From Pusillimonas caeni (lineage in GTDB: Bacteria; Pseudomonadota; Gammaproteobacteria; Burkholderiales; Burkholderiaceae_B): 64,000 bases of DNA. The stretch covers positions 1 through 64,000 of the forward strand of contig NZ_PDUW01000011.1 of NCBI RefSeq assembly GCF_003545815.1, in the 5' to 3' direction. Under the pieces are notes generated by a model, which made no database searches, was not told the DNA's origin, and worked only from the letters and a program-made list of their open reading frames with translations. Each line of letters starts with the position of its first letter. Position 1 is the stretch's first letter. Shown in pieces: positions 51,714-60,429 of this stretch. The translations under genes were made by a program, and so were the position numbers.

Positions 51714-53459
51714 ATGGAAGTAGTCGCCAAAGGACACGTGCGACCGGAAGCCAAGCCTCCCCTATGGCGGCGCTTGGACTTGAAATGGATCATCATCGGG
51801 GTCTGTGTGATAGGGGTCGCCTATCTGGCTCTCATGCCCTTGTTTTTTCTGCTGTGGCAAAGCTTCTACACGCCTCAGACGGCGACGGCGCCGGCGGAAT
51901 TCACATTGGCCAACTACGCCGACGCCTACACCAGCGTCGAAACGCTGCGCCTGCTGGGCAATTCGATATGGTTCGCCACGGGCACCGCGGCGCTGGCCTT
52001 CGTGGTGGGCACCGGCCTGGCGTGGATGAACGAGCGCACCAACACGCCGTTCAAGTCCCTGTTCTTCGCGCTGTCCATCATCCCGCTGATCATTCCCGGC
52101 ATTCTTTTCACCGTGTCGTGGATTCTGCTGGGCAGTCCCAAGATAGGCATCTTCAACCTGTTGCTGCAGAACTGGTTCGACACCGACTACGTGTTCATCA
52201 ACGTCTACTCGATGTGGGGCATGATCTGGGTCGAAGGCCTGCATTATTCGCCCATGGCCTTCCTGATCATGACGGCGGCGTTCCGCTCCATGGATCCCTC
52301 GCTCGAGGAATCGGCGTTGATGAGCGGCGCGAGCGTGCGCCAGATTGCCTGGCGCATCACCTTGAAGCTGACCTGGCCGGCCATTTTCGCCACCATACTC
52401 ATCCTCTTCGTGCGCGCCATCGAGTCGTTCGAGGTGCCGGCGCTGCTGGGGCTGCCGGTGGGCATCCAGGTGTTCACGTCGTCCATCTACCAGGCGATCC
52501 ACCAGTATCCCAGCAAAGTGGGCCTGGCCTCGTCGTATGCGGTCACCCTGCTGCTCATCACCACGGTCGGCGTCTACCTGCAGTCGCGCCTGTCCAGCCG
52601 GGGCAACAAATACTCGACCGTCACGGGCAAGGGCTATCGCCCGCGCGCCATGGACCTGGGCAAATGGCGCTATCTCACCGCCGCGATCTTCATCGTGTAC
52701 TTTTTTCTGATCGTGGTGCTGCCCTTCCTGGTGCTGGTGTGGTCCTCGATGCAGAAGTTCTACAGCGTGCCGTCGATGGAAGCCGTGAAGAACCTCACCT
52801 TCGACGCCTATCGCTTCATGCTCGACTATCCGACCCTGTGGGACTCGGTCTGGAACAGCCTGGTGCTGGCCCTGGGCAGCGCGACCATCATCATGCTGGC
52901 CACTTCGGTGATCTGCTGGATCGTGGTCAAGACCAAGCTGCCCGGCCGCTGGCTGCTGGACAACATGGCCTCGCTGCCCATGGTGTTTCCGGGCCTGGTG
53001 CTGGGCCTGGCCATCATGGTGTTCTACCTGAACTTCGACATCGGCATCTACGGCACGATGTGGATCATGTTCATCGCCTACGTGACGCGCTTCCTGCCCT
53101 ACGGCCTGCGCTACAACACCACGTCCATGCTGCAGATCCACAAGGAGCTCGAAGAATCCTCCGCCATGAGCGGCGCATCGTGGGGCACAACGTTCTGGCG
53201 CATCATCCTGCCGCTGCTCAAGCCGGGCCTGATGGCGGGCTGGATCTACATCGTCATCGTGTCCATACGCGAGCTGTCCACCTCCATCCTGCTGTACAGC
53301 CCCGGCACCGAGGTCATCTCGATCATGATCTGGGAGCTGTGGGAGAACGGCCAGTATGTCGAGCTCTCCGCCCTGGGCGTCATGTTCATCATCGCCCTCT
53401 TCCTGCTGGTCATGACGGCTCAGCTCCTGGGCAAGCGCTTCGGCGTCAAAGAATCCTGA
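51714..53459 (+). CDS. ABC transporter permease, fused two-domain (iron/thiamine type)
   Basis: A 581-aa inner-membrane permease with about twelve helices. Two EAA loops are readable: EESALMSGASVRQIAWRITL (first half) and EESSAMSGASWGTTFWRIIL (second half), the hallmark of FbpB-like fused permeases. It is the only permease in the window although six cognate-looking binding proteins are present. Operon order is permease, ATPase, binding protein 4, Rieske oxygenase and onwards, so I infer it imports the substrate of that oxygenase. Confidence 0.92.
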   Translation: MEVVAKGHVRPEAKPPLWRRLDLKWIIIGVCVIGVAYLALMPLFFLLWQSFYTPQTATAPAEFTLANYADAYTSVETLRLLGNSIWFATGTAALAFVVGTGLAWMNERTNTPFKSLFFALSIIPLIIPGILFTVSWILLGSPKIGIFNLLLQNWFDTDYVFINVYSMWGMIWVEGLHYSPMAFLIMTAAFRSMDPSLEESALMSGASVRQIAWRITLKLTWPAIFATILILFVRAIESFEVPALLGLPVGIQVFTSSIYQAIHQYPSKVGLASSYAVTLLLITTVGVYLQSRLSSRGNKYSTVTGKGYRPRAMDLGKWRYLTAAIFIVYFFLIVVLPFLVLVWSSMQKFYSVPSMEAVKNLTFDAYRFMLDYPTLWDSVWNSLVLALGSATIIMLATSVICWIVVKTKLPGRWLLDNMASLPMVFPGLVLGLAIMVFYLNFDIGIYGTMWIMFIAYVTRFLPYGLRYNTTSMLQIHKELEESSAMSGASWGTTFWRIILPLLKPGLMAGWIYIVIVSIRELSTSILLYSPGTEVISIMIWELWENGQYVELSALGVMFIIALFLLVMTAQLLGKRFGVKES

Positions 53460-53496
53460 TCAAAACCGAGAAACGAATTCCAGTTGGAGACAAATC

Positions 53497-54621
53497 ATGT
53501 TGAGCGTGCAAAACCTGTACACCGAATACCCCAATGAAAAGGGCGAGACCGTCAAGGCCGCGCAGGACATCTGCTTCGAGGTTCCCGAAGGCAAGCTGTT
53601 CACGCTGCTGGGCCCCAGCGGCTGCGGCAAGACCACGACGCTGCGTTCCATCGCGGGACTCGAGCGTCCCAAGTCCGGCCTGATCTCGGTCAACGGCACC
53701 ACGGTGTACTCCTCGGCCAACAATGTGTTCATCGCGCCCAACCGCCGCAACTTCGGCATGGTGTTCCAGTCATACGCGATCTGGCCGCACATGAACGTGT
53801 TCCAGAATGCCGCGTTTCCGCTCGAGGTGGGCACGAAGCGCTTCAGCAAAAAGGAAATCCAGGACAAGGTCATGCGCGTGCTCACGGCCGTGGGCCTGGA
53901 CCAGTTCGCCGACCGCGAGGCCACCAAGATGTCGGGCGGCCAGCAGCAAAGGCTGGCGCTGGCTCGCGCGCTCGTCATGGAGCCCAAGCTCCTGCTGCTG
54001 GACGAGCCTCTCTCCAACCTCGACGCCAAGCTGCGCGAGCGCATGCGCTTCGAACTCAAGCGCATGCAGCGCGAACTGGGCCTGACCACCATCTACGTGA
54101 CCCATGATCAAAGCGAGGCGCTTGCGCTGTCCCACGAGATTGCGGTGATGTCCACCGGACGCATTGCGCAGATCGGCACACCCCGCGACATCTACGAGCG
54201 TCCCCGCAACAAGTTCGTGGCCGATTTCGTCGGGCTGACGAACTTCCTCGAGGCGACGGTCGAAGGGCCCGACGAAGGCGAGAACAGCTATCGCGTCTCG
54301 ACCGGCATCGGCCAGCTGAAGACGACCGCCTACGACTCCTTCAACAAGGGCGATGCCGCCGTGATCTCGGTGCGTCCGGAGGACATCCGGGTGCACGAGC
54401 ATCAGCGGCCCGAGGGCGCCAATGTGTTCGAGGGCACGGTGGCCTTCAAGGTCTTCCTGGGCGAGTACCTGGACCTGCAGATCAAGGTGGGCAACCGCGA
54501 AGTGCTGGCGCGCGCCCACCCTTCGATCAAGGCGCCCGTCGGCGACAAGGTATACCTCAGCCTCGATCCCGCCAAATGCATCTGCATCGCCGACGATCCC
54601 AAGCTGAAGAAGGCTGCCTGA
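53497..54621 (+). CDS. ABC transporter ATP-binding protein
   Basis: A 374-aa ATPase. Walker A is LLGPSGCGKTT (about residues 39-49), the signature MSGGQQQRLALARAL, Walker B LLLLDEPLSNLDAKL and the switch His in YVTHDQSEALALS. A C-terminal TOBE domain (about 280-370) may sense ligand or enzyme state, as in FbpC/PotA-type proteins. It follows the permease by 37 bp and precedes binding protein 4 by 16 bp. Confidence 0.93.
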   Translation: MLSVQNLYTEYPNEKGETVKAAQDICFEVPEGKLFTLLGPSGCGKTTTLRSIAGLERPKSGLISVNGTTVYSSANNVFIAPNRRNFGMVFQSYAIWPHMNVFQNAAFPLEVGTKRFSKKEIQDKVMRVLTAVGLDQFADREATKMSGGQQQRLALARALVMEPKLLLLDEPLSNLDAKLRERMRFELKRMQRELGLTTIYVTHDQSEALALSHEIAVMSTGRIAQIGTPRDIYERPRNKFVADFVGLTNFLEATVEGPDEGENSYRVSTGIGQLKTTAYDSFNKGDAAVISVRPEDIRVHEHQRPEGANVFEGTVAFKVFLGEYLDLQIKVGNREVLARAHPSIKAPVGDKVYLSLDPAKCICIADDPKLKKAA

Positions 54622-54637
54622 ACGGGACGCACGGACG

Positions 54638-55693
54638 ATGAACACGCTTTCCTTCTTCTTGCGCGGCCTGCTTCTCGCACTGGGGATCTCCTGTGCGGCG
54701 GGGGCGGCTGCACAGTCGCCCCTGCAATACCAGGGGCCCGACCGCGGGCAGCGCCTGCAGGAAGGCGCACGGGAGGAGGGCAAGCTGATGCTGTATACCT
54801 CGATGGCCGAGAAAGACGTCCAGGATCTGGTCGGGGCCTTCGAGAAGCGCTACGGCATCAAGGTGGAAGTATGGCGCTCGGGCAAGAACAAGGTGCTGCA
54901 GCGGGCGCTGGCCGAGGCCGGCGCCGGGCGGAACGTGGTCGACGTGGTGCAGAATCCCGCTCCCGAAATGGAGGCCCTGCACCGCGAGAAGCTGCTGCAG
55001 CCGGTGTCCTCGCCCTTGCACGCGCAGCTCATCGAGCAGGCGCTTCCCGAGCATGGTGAATGGGCCGGCATGCGCACCTATGTGTTCGTGCAGGCCTTCA
55101 ATCCGCAACGGGTATCGCGCGACGAGCTGCCGGCTTCTTATGAAGACCTGCTCGATCCGCGCTGGAAGGGAAGGCTGGGCATCGAGGCCAAGAACCAGGA
55201 ATGGTTCATGACCCTGATGCAGCAGATGGGCGAGAAGAAAGGCCTGGATTACTTCCAGAGGCTGGTGGCGACGAACGGCGTTTCGCTGCGCACCGGCCAT
55301 TCGCTGCTGGCCAATATGGTGGTGGCGGGCGAAGTGCCCTTGGCCATCACCATGTACAGCTATCTGGTCGAGCAGAAGAAGGCCGAGGGCGCGCCGATCG
55401 ACTACGTGGCGCTTGCGCCCACCATCGCCTATACCGACGGCATCGGCATAGCCCGCAAGGCGCCGCACCCCCATGCGGCCATGCTGTTCTACGAATTCAT
55501 GCTGAGCGAGGGACAGCAAATGGTGGCCAGGGACCACCAGATCACGACACATCGGCGCGACCTGCCCAAGCTGGACGCCTTCTCCCCCGTGTACATCGAT
55601 CCGGCCAAGGTGCTGGATACCTATGATGAATGGCGCAAGCGGTATGACGATGTGCTCAATGGTCGGCCGATCGCCGACGCGCCGTCGAAGTGA
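54638..55693 (+). CDS. Periplasmic solute-binding protein 4 (ABC uptake)
   Basis: A 351-aa binding protein encoded directly with the permease and ATPase. The signal peptide ends CAAGAAA-Q. The mature part opens LQYQGPDRGQRLQEGAREEGKLMLYTSMAEKD, followed by YGIKVEVWRSGKNKVLQRAL, DPRWKGRLGIEAKNQEW and GEVPLAITMYSY. It has FNPQRVSRDELP where the others have YNT(N/D)...KK, a difference at the cleft that could change ligand. Its stop is 6 bp before the Rieske gene. Confidence 0.87.
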   Translation: MNTLSFFLRGLLLALGISCAAGAAAQSPLQYQGPDRGQRLQEGAREEGKLMLYTSMAEKDVQDLVGAFEKRYGIKVEVWRSGKNKVLQRALAEAGAGRNVVDVVQNPAPEMEALHREKLLQPVSSPLHAQLIEQALPEHGEWAGMRTYVFVQAFNPQRVSRDELPASYEDLLDPRWKGRLGIEAKNQEWFMTLMQQMGEKKGLDYFQRLVATNGVSLRTGHSLLANMVVAGEVPLAITMYSYLVEQKKAEGAPIDYVALAPTIAYTDGIGIARKAPHPHAAMLFYEFMLSEGQQMVARDHQITTHRRDLPKLDAFSPVYIDPAKVLDTYDEWRKRYDDVLNGRPIADAPSK

Positions 55694-55699
55694 GCCGAT

Positions 55700-56989
55700 A
55701 TGAAAGCTGAACAGAACGAACTGCTGACGCGCACGGGGCCGGGCACGGCGATGGGTGAACTGTTTCGCCGCTACTGGCTACCGGCGCTGCTGTCCGAGGA
55801 GCTTCCCGAGCCGGACTGTGCGCCGGTGCGGGTGCAGTTGCTGTCCGAGCGCCTGCTGGCGTTTCGCGACAGCAGCGGGCGCCTGGGCCTGGTGGACGAG
55901 TTCTGCGCGCACCGTGGCGTGTCGCTCTGGTTCGGGCGCAACGAAGAGGACGGCCTGCGCTGCCCGTACCATGGGTGGAAGTACGACGTGACGGGCCAAT
56001 GCGTGGACGTGCCTTCGGAGCCGGTTGAAAACGGCTATGCCGCGCGCATCAAGCTCAAGTCCTATCCGCTGATCGAGCGCGGCGGCGTGCTGTGGACCTA
56101 TATGGGCCCGCCCGAACTGCAGCCCGAACCGCCCATGTACGAGTGGGCCACCGTGCCGGACGGCCATCGCCATGTCTCCAAGCGCCGGCAGGAGTGCAAC
56201 TATCTGCAGGCCATGGAAGGAGGCCTGGATTCCTTCCACTCCACCTTTCTGCACCGCATGTCGGTGGGCGACGATCCGCTGCTCAAGCGCGATGCGCGCA
56301 GCGCCGGGTATCTCAAGGCCGACCCGCACCCGGTCTTCGTGCCGCGCGAATCGCCCGGCGGGCTGTACATCGCCACCCGCCGCAGGAACGGCGACGAGAG
56401 CTACTACTGGCGCGTGACGCAGTGGCTGATGCCCTGCTTCAACCTGTTCCCGCCCTACGAGGGCAACCCCTACGGCGCCCACGCCTGGGTGCCCATCGAC
56501 GACGAGCACTCCTACACCTTCAGCATCGACTACCACCCCGACAGGCGGCTGACGAGCGATGAGCTCGAGGCCATGGAAGCGGGCCGGGGCATTCATTGCC
56601 GCACCATCCCGGGCACTTTCATCCCGGTGGCCAACAAGGGCAACGACTATCTCATCGACCGCCAGGCCCAGAAACAGCGCCGCACCTTTTGCGGCGTGAT
56701 GGGCGTGGCCGAGCAGGACGCCGCGGTGCAGGAAAGCATGGGCCCCATCGAGGACCGCACGCGCGAGAATCTGGTGGGCACGGACAAGGGCATCATCATG
56801 ACGCGCCAGCGGCTGATGCGCGCGGCCAAGGCCGTGGGGCAGGGGCAGCCGCCGCCGGGCATCGATCATGCCGCGCAGCGGGTCCGGGCCTTCTCGGCCG
56901 TCCTGCCGCGCGGCGCCGCGCTGGAGACGGCGCCCGAAATGCAGGTTTCCGTCAATCTGCGCGTACAACCCGAAGAGGATCACGCATGA
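55700..56989 (+). CDS. Rieske non-haem iron oxygenase (phthalate 4,5-dioxygenase-like oxygenase subunit)
   Basis: A 429-aa ring-hydroxylating oxygenase. The Rieske cluster is C69-x-H71 (DEFCAHRG) and C88-xx-H91 (RCPYHGWKYD). The mononuclear-iron region is CNYLQAMEGGLDSFHSTFLH. The N-terminus QNELLTRTGPGTAMGELFRRYW is typical of the phthalate dioxygenase/demethylase branch that works with a separate reductase. No reductase gene is in the window. Its stop overlaps the next ATG (ATGA). Attack on an aromatic carboxylate, or O-demethylation, is inferred. Confidence 0.9.
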   Translation: MKAEQNELLTRTGPGTAMGELFRRYWLPALLSEELPEPDCAPVRVQLLSERLLAFRDSSGRLGLVDEFCAHRGVSLWFGRNEEDGLRCPYHGWKYDVTGQCVDVPSEPVENGYAARIKLKSYPLIERGGVLWTYMGPPELQPEPPMYEWATVPDGHRHVSKRRQECNYLQAMEGGLDSFHSTFLHRMSVGDDPLLKRDARSAGYLKADPHPVFVPRESPGGLYIATRRRNGDESYYWRVTQWLMPCFNLFPPYEGNPYGAHAWVPIDDEHSYTFSIDYHPDRRLTSDELEAMEAGRGIHCRTIPGTFIPVANKGNDYLIDRQAQKQRRTFCGVMGVAEQDAAVQESMGPIEDRTRENLVGTDKGIIMTRQRLMRAAKAVGQGQPPPGIDHAAQRVRAFSAVLPRGAALETAPEMQVSVNLRVQPEEDHA

Positions 56990-57795
56990 CCAAGGTCGGC
57001 CTTATCGGCGCGGGGCGCATGGGCATGCCCATCGTGGGGCATCTGTTGCGCGCGGGCTACTGCACGCTGGTCGGCGAGCGCAATCCGGCGGCGGTCGAGC
57101 GTGTCACGCAAATGGGCGCCCAGTGTGTGGACACGCCCGCCCTGGCGGCGGCGTCCGACGTCATTCTGCTATGCGTGGGCTACGACGCCGAAGTGCGCGC
57201 CCTGCTGGAGGGCGCCGAGGGCATTCTGGACAATGCCCGCCCCGAAACCATCGTGGCGGTGCTCAGCACCGTCCATCCCAGGACAGTGCGCGAACTGGCG
57301 GCTCTGGCTTCGCCCCGGCGCATCCACGTGGTCGATTCCACGGTGTGCCGCGGCGGCCGCGCCGCGGACGAGGGCACCTTGCTGTCCTTCGTGGGCGGCG
57401 ACACGGCGGTGGTCGAGCGGCTGCGGCCGGTGTTGTCGGCCTATTCGTCCGACGTGGTGCATAGCGGCGGGGTCGGCACGGCCCAGGTGTCCAAGGCCGT
57501 CAACAACCTCATATTGTGGGCCTGCCTGGTGGCCAACCACGAGGGCATGGCGCTGGCGGATCGCTACGGCGTCGACACCGAGGCGCTGCGCGAAGCGCTG
57601 ATGATGAGCAGCGCCGTGAACGGCGCCCTGGGAAACTGGGGCAAGCAGTCCATGGCGTGGGCGCAGGACGACATGAACATCGTGGCCGAAATGGCCGACG
57701 ACTGCGGCATCTCGCTGCCCCAATCCGGCCTCGTGCGCGAAATCTGCCGCACGCTCAAGCCGCGACGCTATCGGATAGACCAGTACGGAACCTGA
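56986..57795 (+). CDS. 3-hydroxyisobutyrate dehydrogenase-family NAD(P)-dependent oxidoreductase
   Basis: A 269-aa beta-hydroxyacid dehydrogenase. The Rossmann loop is GLIGAGRMGMPIVGH, the substrate motif is STVCRGGRAADEGTLLSFVGGD, and the catalytic Lys is in GTAQVSKAVNNLI. It is translationally coupled to the Rieske oxygenase by the ATGA overlap. A dihydrodiol or beta-hydroxy acid formed downstream could be its substrate. Tartronate-semialdehyde or 6-phosphogluconate-type activity cannot be excluded. Confidence 0.88.
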   Translation: MTKVGLIGAGRMGMPIVGHLLRAGYCTLVGERNPAAVERVTQMGAQCVDTPALAAASDVILLCVGYDAEVRALLEGAEGILDNARPETIVAVLSTVHPRTVRELAALASPRRIHVVDSTVCRGGRAADEGTLLSFVGGDTAVVERLRPVLSAYSSDVVHSGGVGTAQVSKAVNNLILWACLVANHEGMALADRYGVDTEALREALMMSSAVNGALGNWGKQSMAWAQDDMNIVAEMADDCGISLPQSGLVREICRTLKPRRYRIDQYGT

Positions 57796-57814
57796 CAAGC
57801 AACGGAGGCAAGGA

Positions 57815-58429
57815 ATGAAAACAGAAGCATCGACGACCGGCGTGGCGACCGACGGGGAAACCCTGGGCGAGAAACCCGCGCGCGAAGATCTTTACCACAG
57901 CAACAAGAACCGCGTGTTCGTGCGGGCGATAGCGGGCCCCTACAACCTGAAGGACGAACTGACCCGCTTGCGGGCCATGCCGCGCGTGCGCAAGGGCAAG
58001 GAGATCCATTTCGTGGACGGCCCCCAGGCATACAGCCGCCACTACATCGAACCCAAGGACGGCATCACGCAGACCTTCCATCTGCATCTGGAGGAATACG
58101 GCCCGGGCGGAAAGTCGCAAAAGCACGGCCACGTGAACGAGGCGGCGTTCTACATCCTGGACGGGGTGGGCTACGAGATCCACGACGGCATCCGCTACGA
58201 CTGGAAGGCGGGCGACGTGGCCATCGTGCACAACAACTGCGTGCATCAGCATTTCAACGCCGACCCCGAGAAGCCGGCCCGGGCCCTGGTCATCAAGACC
58301 AAGCCCATGTACCTGTTCATGAACATGCTGTTCCAGTACCAGGTCGAGCCCCGGGCCGGCAAGCCGGCGCCCGGCGGCGAGGGCTTCGAGCCGAGGCATC
58401 TTGAAGACAACTACAACCACGCGGAGTGA
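57815..58429 (+). CDS. Single-domain cupin protein A
   Basis: A 204-aa cupin. The barrel (about residues 80-165) has the metal-motif 1 QKHGHVNEAAFYILDGVGYE and motif 2 NNCVHQHFNADPE. The N-terminal block YHSNKNRVFVRAIAGPYNLKD recurs in the truncated gene at the window end (HYNSKRDRVFLRAIAGP). Dioxygenase, isomerase or decarboxylase activity is possible. It is 19 bp after the dehydrogenase in the transporter/Rieske operon. Confidence 0.82.
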   Translation: MKTEASTTGVATDGETLGEKPAREDLYHSNKNRVFVRAIAGPYNLKDELTRLRAMPRVRKGKEIHFVDGPQAYSRHYIEPKDGITQTFHLHLEEYGPGGKSQKHGHVNEAAFYILDGVGYEIHDGIRYDWKAGDVAIVHNNCVHQHFNADPEKPARALVIKTKPMYLFMNMLFQYQVEPRAGKPAPGGEGFEPRHLEDNYNHAE

Positions 58430-58469
58430 TCCGCGCGATCCGATCAACGAAACACAAGGAGCAAAGCAC

Positions 58470-59084
58470 ATGGCATGGGGAGAATCGAAGGCGTGGTTGG
58501 CCGGAGCGCTGAACCAGGGACTTTATCAAGAGCTGCTGGAGGACGCGGCGCAGCTTCCATCGCTGCAGTCCAAGCGCAAGAAGGTGGTGCATCCGGAGGA
58601 GATGCCCTGGGAGATGTCGCGCCAGGGGCTGCTCAAGCACTTGCTGAACGAGAAGATGAACACGCGCATGGAGTCGGTGGACGCGTACATGCAGTTGATT
58701 CCGCCGGGCAGCCGCTCGGGCAAGCACCGGCACCTGGCCGAGGAGTGCCTGTACGTGCTGGAAGGGCGCGGCTACGACCTGCACCAGGATTGCGACGTGG
58801 AGATCACCGATACGTACCACTGGAAGGCGCAGGATGAGGTCAAGCGCTACGAGTGGGAAGCCGGGGACGTGATCTACATTCCGCCCAACACGATCCACCA
58901 GCACTTCAATGCGGACCCGGACCGTCCGGTGCGGCTGATTTCGGCGATCAACCGGATCTACGAGAAGTTCGGTCTGAACGATCTGGAGCAGCTCGAGGAT
59001 GCGCCCGAGTACGAGCCGGGGCTGGTGCTGACGGCCGAGCTGGTCGAGCAGTACATGAAGAAGAAAACCACCCAGACCGCGTAG
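58470..59084 (+). CDS. Single-domain cupin protein B
   Basis: A 204-aa cupin. Motif 1 is SGKHRHLAEECLYVLEGRGYD and motif 2 is PPNTIHQHFNADPDRPVR. Cupin A and B share the motif-2 HQHFNADP(E/D) but differ elsewhere, and they might form a heteromeric pair. ATG at 58470 follows AAGGAGCAAAG. The alternative upstream start would overlap cupin A. It has 75 bp to the bicupin downstream. Confidence 0.82.
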   Translation: MAWGESKAWLAGALNQGLYQELLEDAAQLPSLQSKRKKVVHPEEMPWEMSRQGLLKHLLNEKMNTRMESVDAYMQLIPPGSRSGKHRHLAEECLYVLEGRGYDLHQDCDVEITDTYHWKAQDEVKRYEWEAGDVIYIPPNTIHQHFNADPDRPVRLISAINRIYEKFGLNDLEQLEDAPEYEPGLVLTAELVEQYMKKKTTQTA

Positions 59085-59159
59085 GACGCGGTGGGCCGGG
59101 CGGCCGTACAAGCAGGCGCGCCCGGCAACGATCAATCATCACCTAAGCAGGAGTTTTGC

Positions 59160-60275
59160 ATGACCAAGAACGCTCTAGTAACTGAAGAGCTGGCGAGCAA
59201 GTTCGCTACAGAAAAAGAAACACCCTATACGCGTTGGGTCGCCAACGAGGGCCTGGACATCATCAGCGCCCATTACATTCCCGATCTGCATACGGTCGAC
59301 CTGAAGCCCTGGGCGCGCCGTGGCGGCAAAGGCGTATACATCAACCATGAAGCGTCGCGCACGTCCAACGACTGCTACGTCTGCGAGATTCCGCCCGGCA
59401 AGCAGCTCGAGCCCCAGCGCCAGCTGTTCGAGGAAATGATCTATGTGCTGGACGGCCGCGGTTCGACCACGGTCTGGAACGACGCCGGCAAGCGCATCAC
59501 GTTCGAGTGGCAGGCGGGTTCGCTCTTTGCCATTCCGCTCAACGCCTTCTGCCAGCATTTCAATGGCTCGGGCAAGGATGCCGCCCGCTTCGTCGCCGTC
59601 ACCAACGGCCCGGGCATCATCAATCTGTACGAGGACATCGATTTCATCTTCGGCACCCAGTACGACTTCAAGAACCGCTTCTCGGGCGAGCCGGACTACT
59701 TCGACAACAAGGGCGAGCAGAAGGGCCTGCTGCTCGAAACCAACTTCGTGGCGGACGCGATCAACCTGCCGCTCATCCACGCCAAAGAGCGCGGCGCCGG
59801 CGGCGGACACATCCGTTTCAACATGGCCAAGGGCTCGATGAACAGCCATATATCCCAGTTTCCCGTGGGCACCTACAAGAAGGCGCACTGCCATGGCCCC
59901 GGCGCGCACGTCATCATGATGTCGGGCACCGGCTACAGTCTGATGTGGCAGGAAGGCGAAGAGCCGCGCCGATACGATTGGGGCAAGGGCACTATGATCG
60001 TGCCGCCCAATATGTGGTACCACCAGCACTTCAATACCGGCTCGGAACCGGCCCGCTATCTGGCGTTCAAGCACGAGGTGGTGTCGATCCGCAATGCGCA
60101 GGGCGTGCCCAAGGCGTGGATCAGCAAGCGCCTGGGCGGCGACCAGATCGACTACGCCGACGAAAGCCCGGTGGTGCGCACCATGTTCAAGGACGCCTTG
60201 GCCGAGATCGGGCTGGAGCCCCGCATGGAATCCGTATACGAAGCAGAATTGGCCGACTTGCCTGAAAAGGTCTGA
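59160..60275 (+). CDS. Bicupin, gentisate 1,2-dioxygenase-like
   Basis: A 371-aa two-cupin protein. Domain 1 (about residues 75-160) has CEIPPGKQLEPQRQLFEEMIYVLDGRG and FEWQAGSLFAIPLNAFCQHFN. Domain 2 (about 240-330) has GTYKKAHCHGPGAHVIMMSGTGYS, giving His-x-His ligands, and PPNMWYHQHFNTG. Length and twin-cupin layout suit gentisate/1-hydroxy-2-naphthoate/salicylate-type ring-cleaving dioxygenases. It is the best ring-opening candidate here, since no LigAB or catechol dioxygenase is present. Last gene before a strong terminator. Confidence 0.8.
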   Translation: MTKNALVTEELASKFATEKETPYTRWVANEGLDIISAHYIPDLHTVDLKPWARRGGKGVYINHEASRTSNDCYVCEIPPGKQLEPQRQLFEEMIYVLDGRGSTTVWNDAGKRITFEWQAGSLFAIPLNAFCQHFNGSGKDAARFVAVTNGPGIINLYEDIDFIFGTQYDFKNRFSGEPDYFDNKGEQKGLLLETNFVADAINLPLIHAKERGAGGGHIRFNMAKGSMNSHISQFPVGTYKKAHCHGPGAHVIMMSGTGYSLMWQEGEEPRRYDWGKGTMIVPPNMWYHQHFNTGSEPARYLAFKHEVVSIRNAQGVPKAWISKRLGGDQIDYADESPVVRTMFKDALAEIGLEPRMESVYEAELADLPEKV

Positions 60276-60291
60276 GCCGGCTTGGCGCGTC

Positions 60292-60336
60292 CGCGCAAAA
60301 AGAACCACCGATATTTTCGGTTCTTTTTTTTGCGCG
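60292..60336 (+). terminator. Intrinsic terminator of the transporter-oxygenase operon
   Basis: CGCGCAAAAAGAACC - loop - GGTTCTTTTTTTTGCGCG. A long stem whose right arm contains eight T; works on both strands. Confidence 0.88.
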
Positions 60337-60429
60337 AACTTAAATGGACCGATGTTCCGCATAAAGATACTCAACTATTGCTCATCTAGCGGACGTCGAT
60401 CCGACTCTACAATTCAGGGGGAGACAAAA

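Noticed and set aside
60353-60371. Possible ninth IclR-type operator before the porin (TGTTCC...)
   Set aside because: Only the left half matches; the right half lacks AGAACA, so it is within chance expectation.
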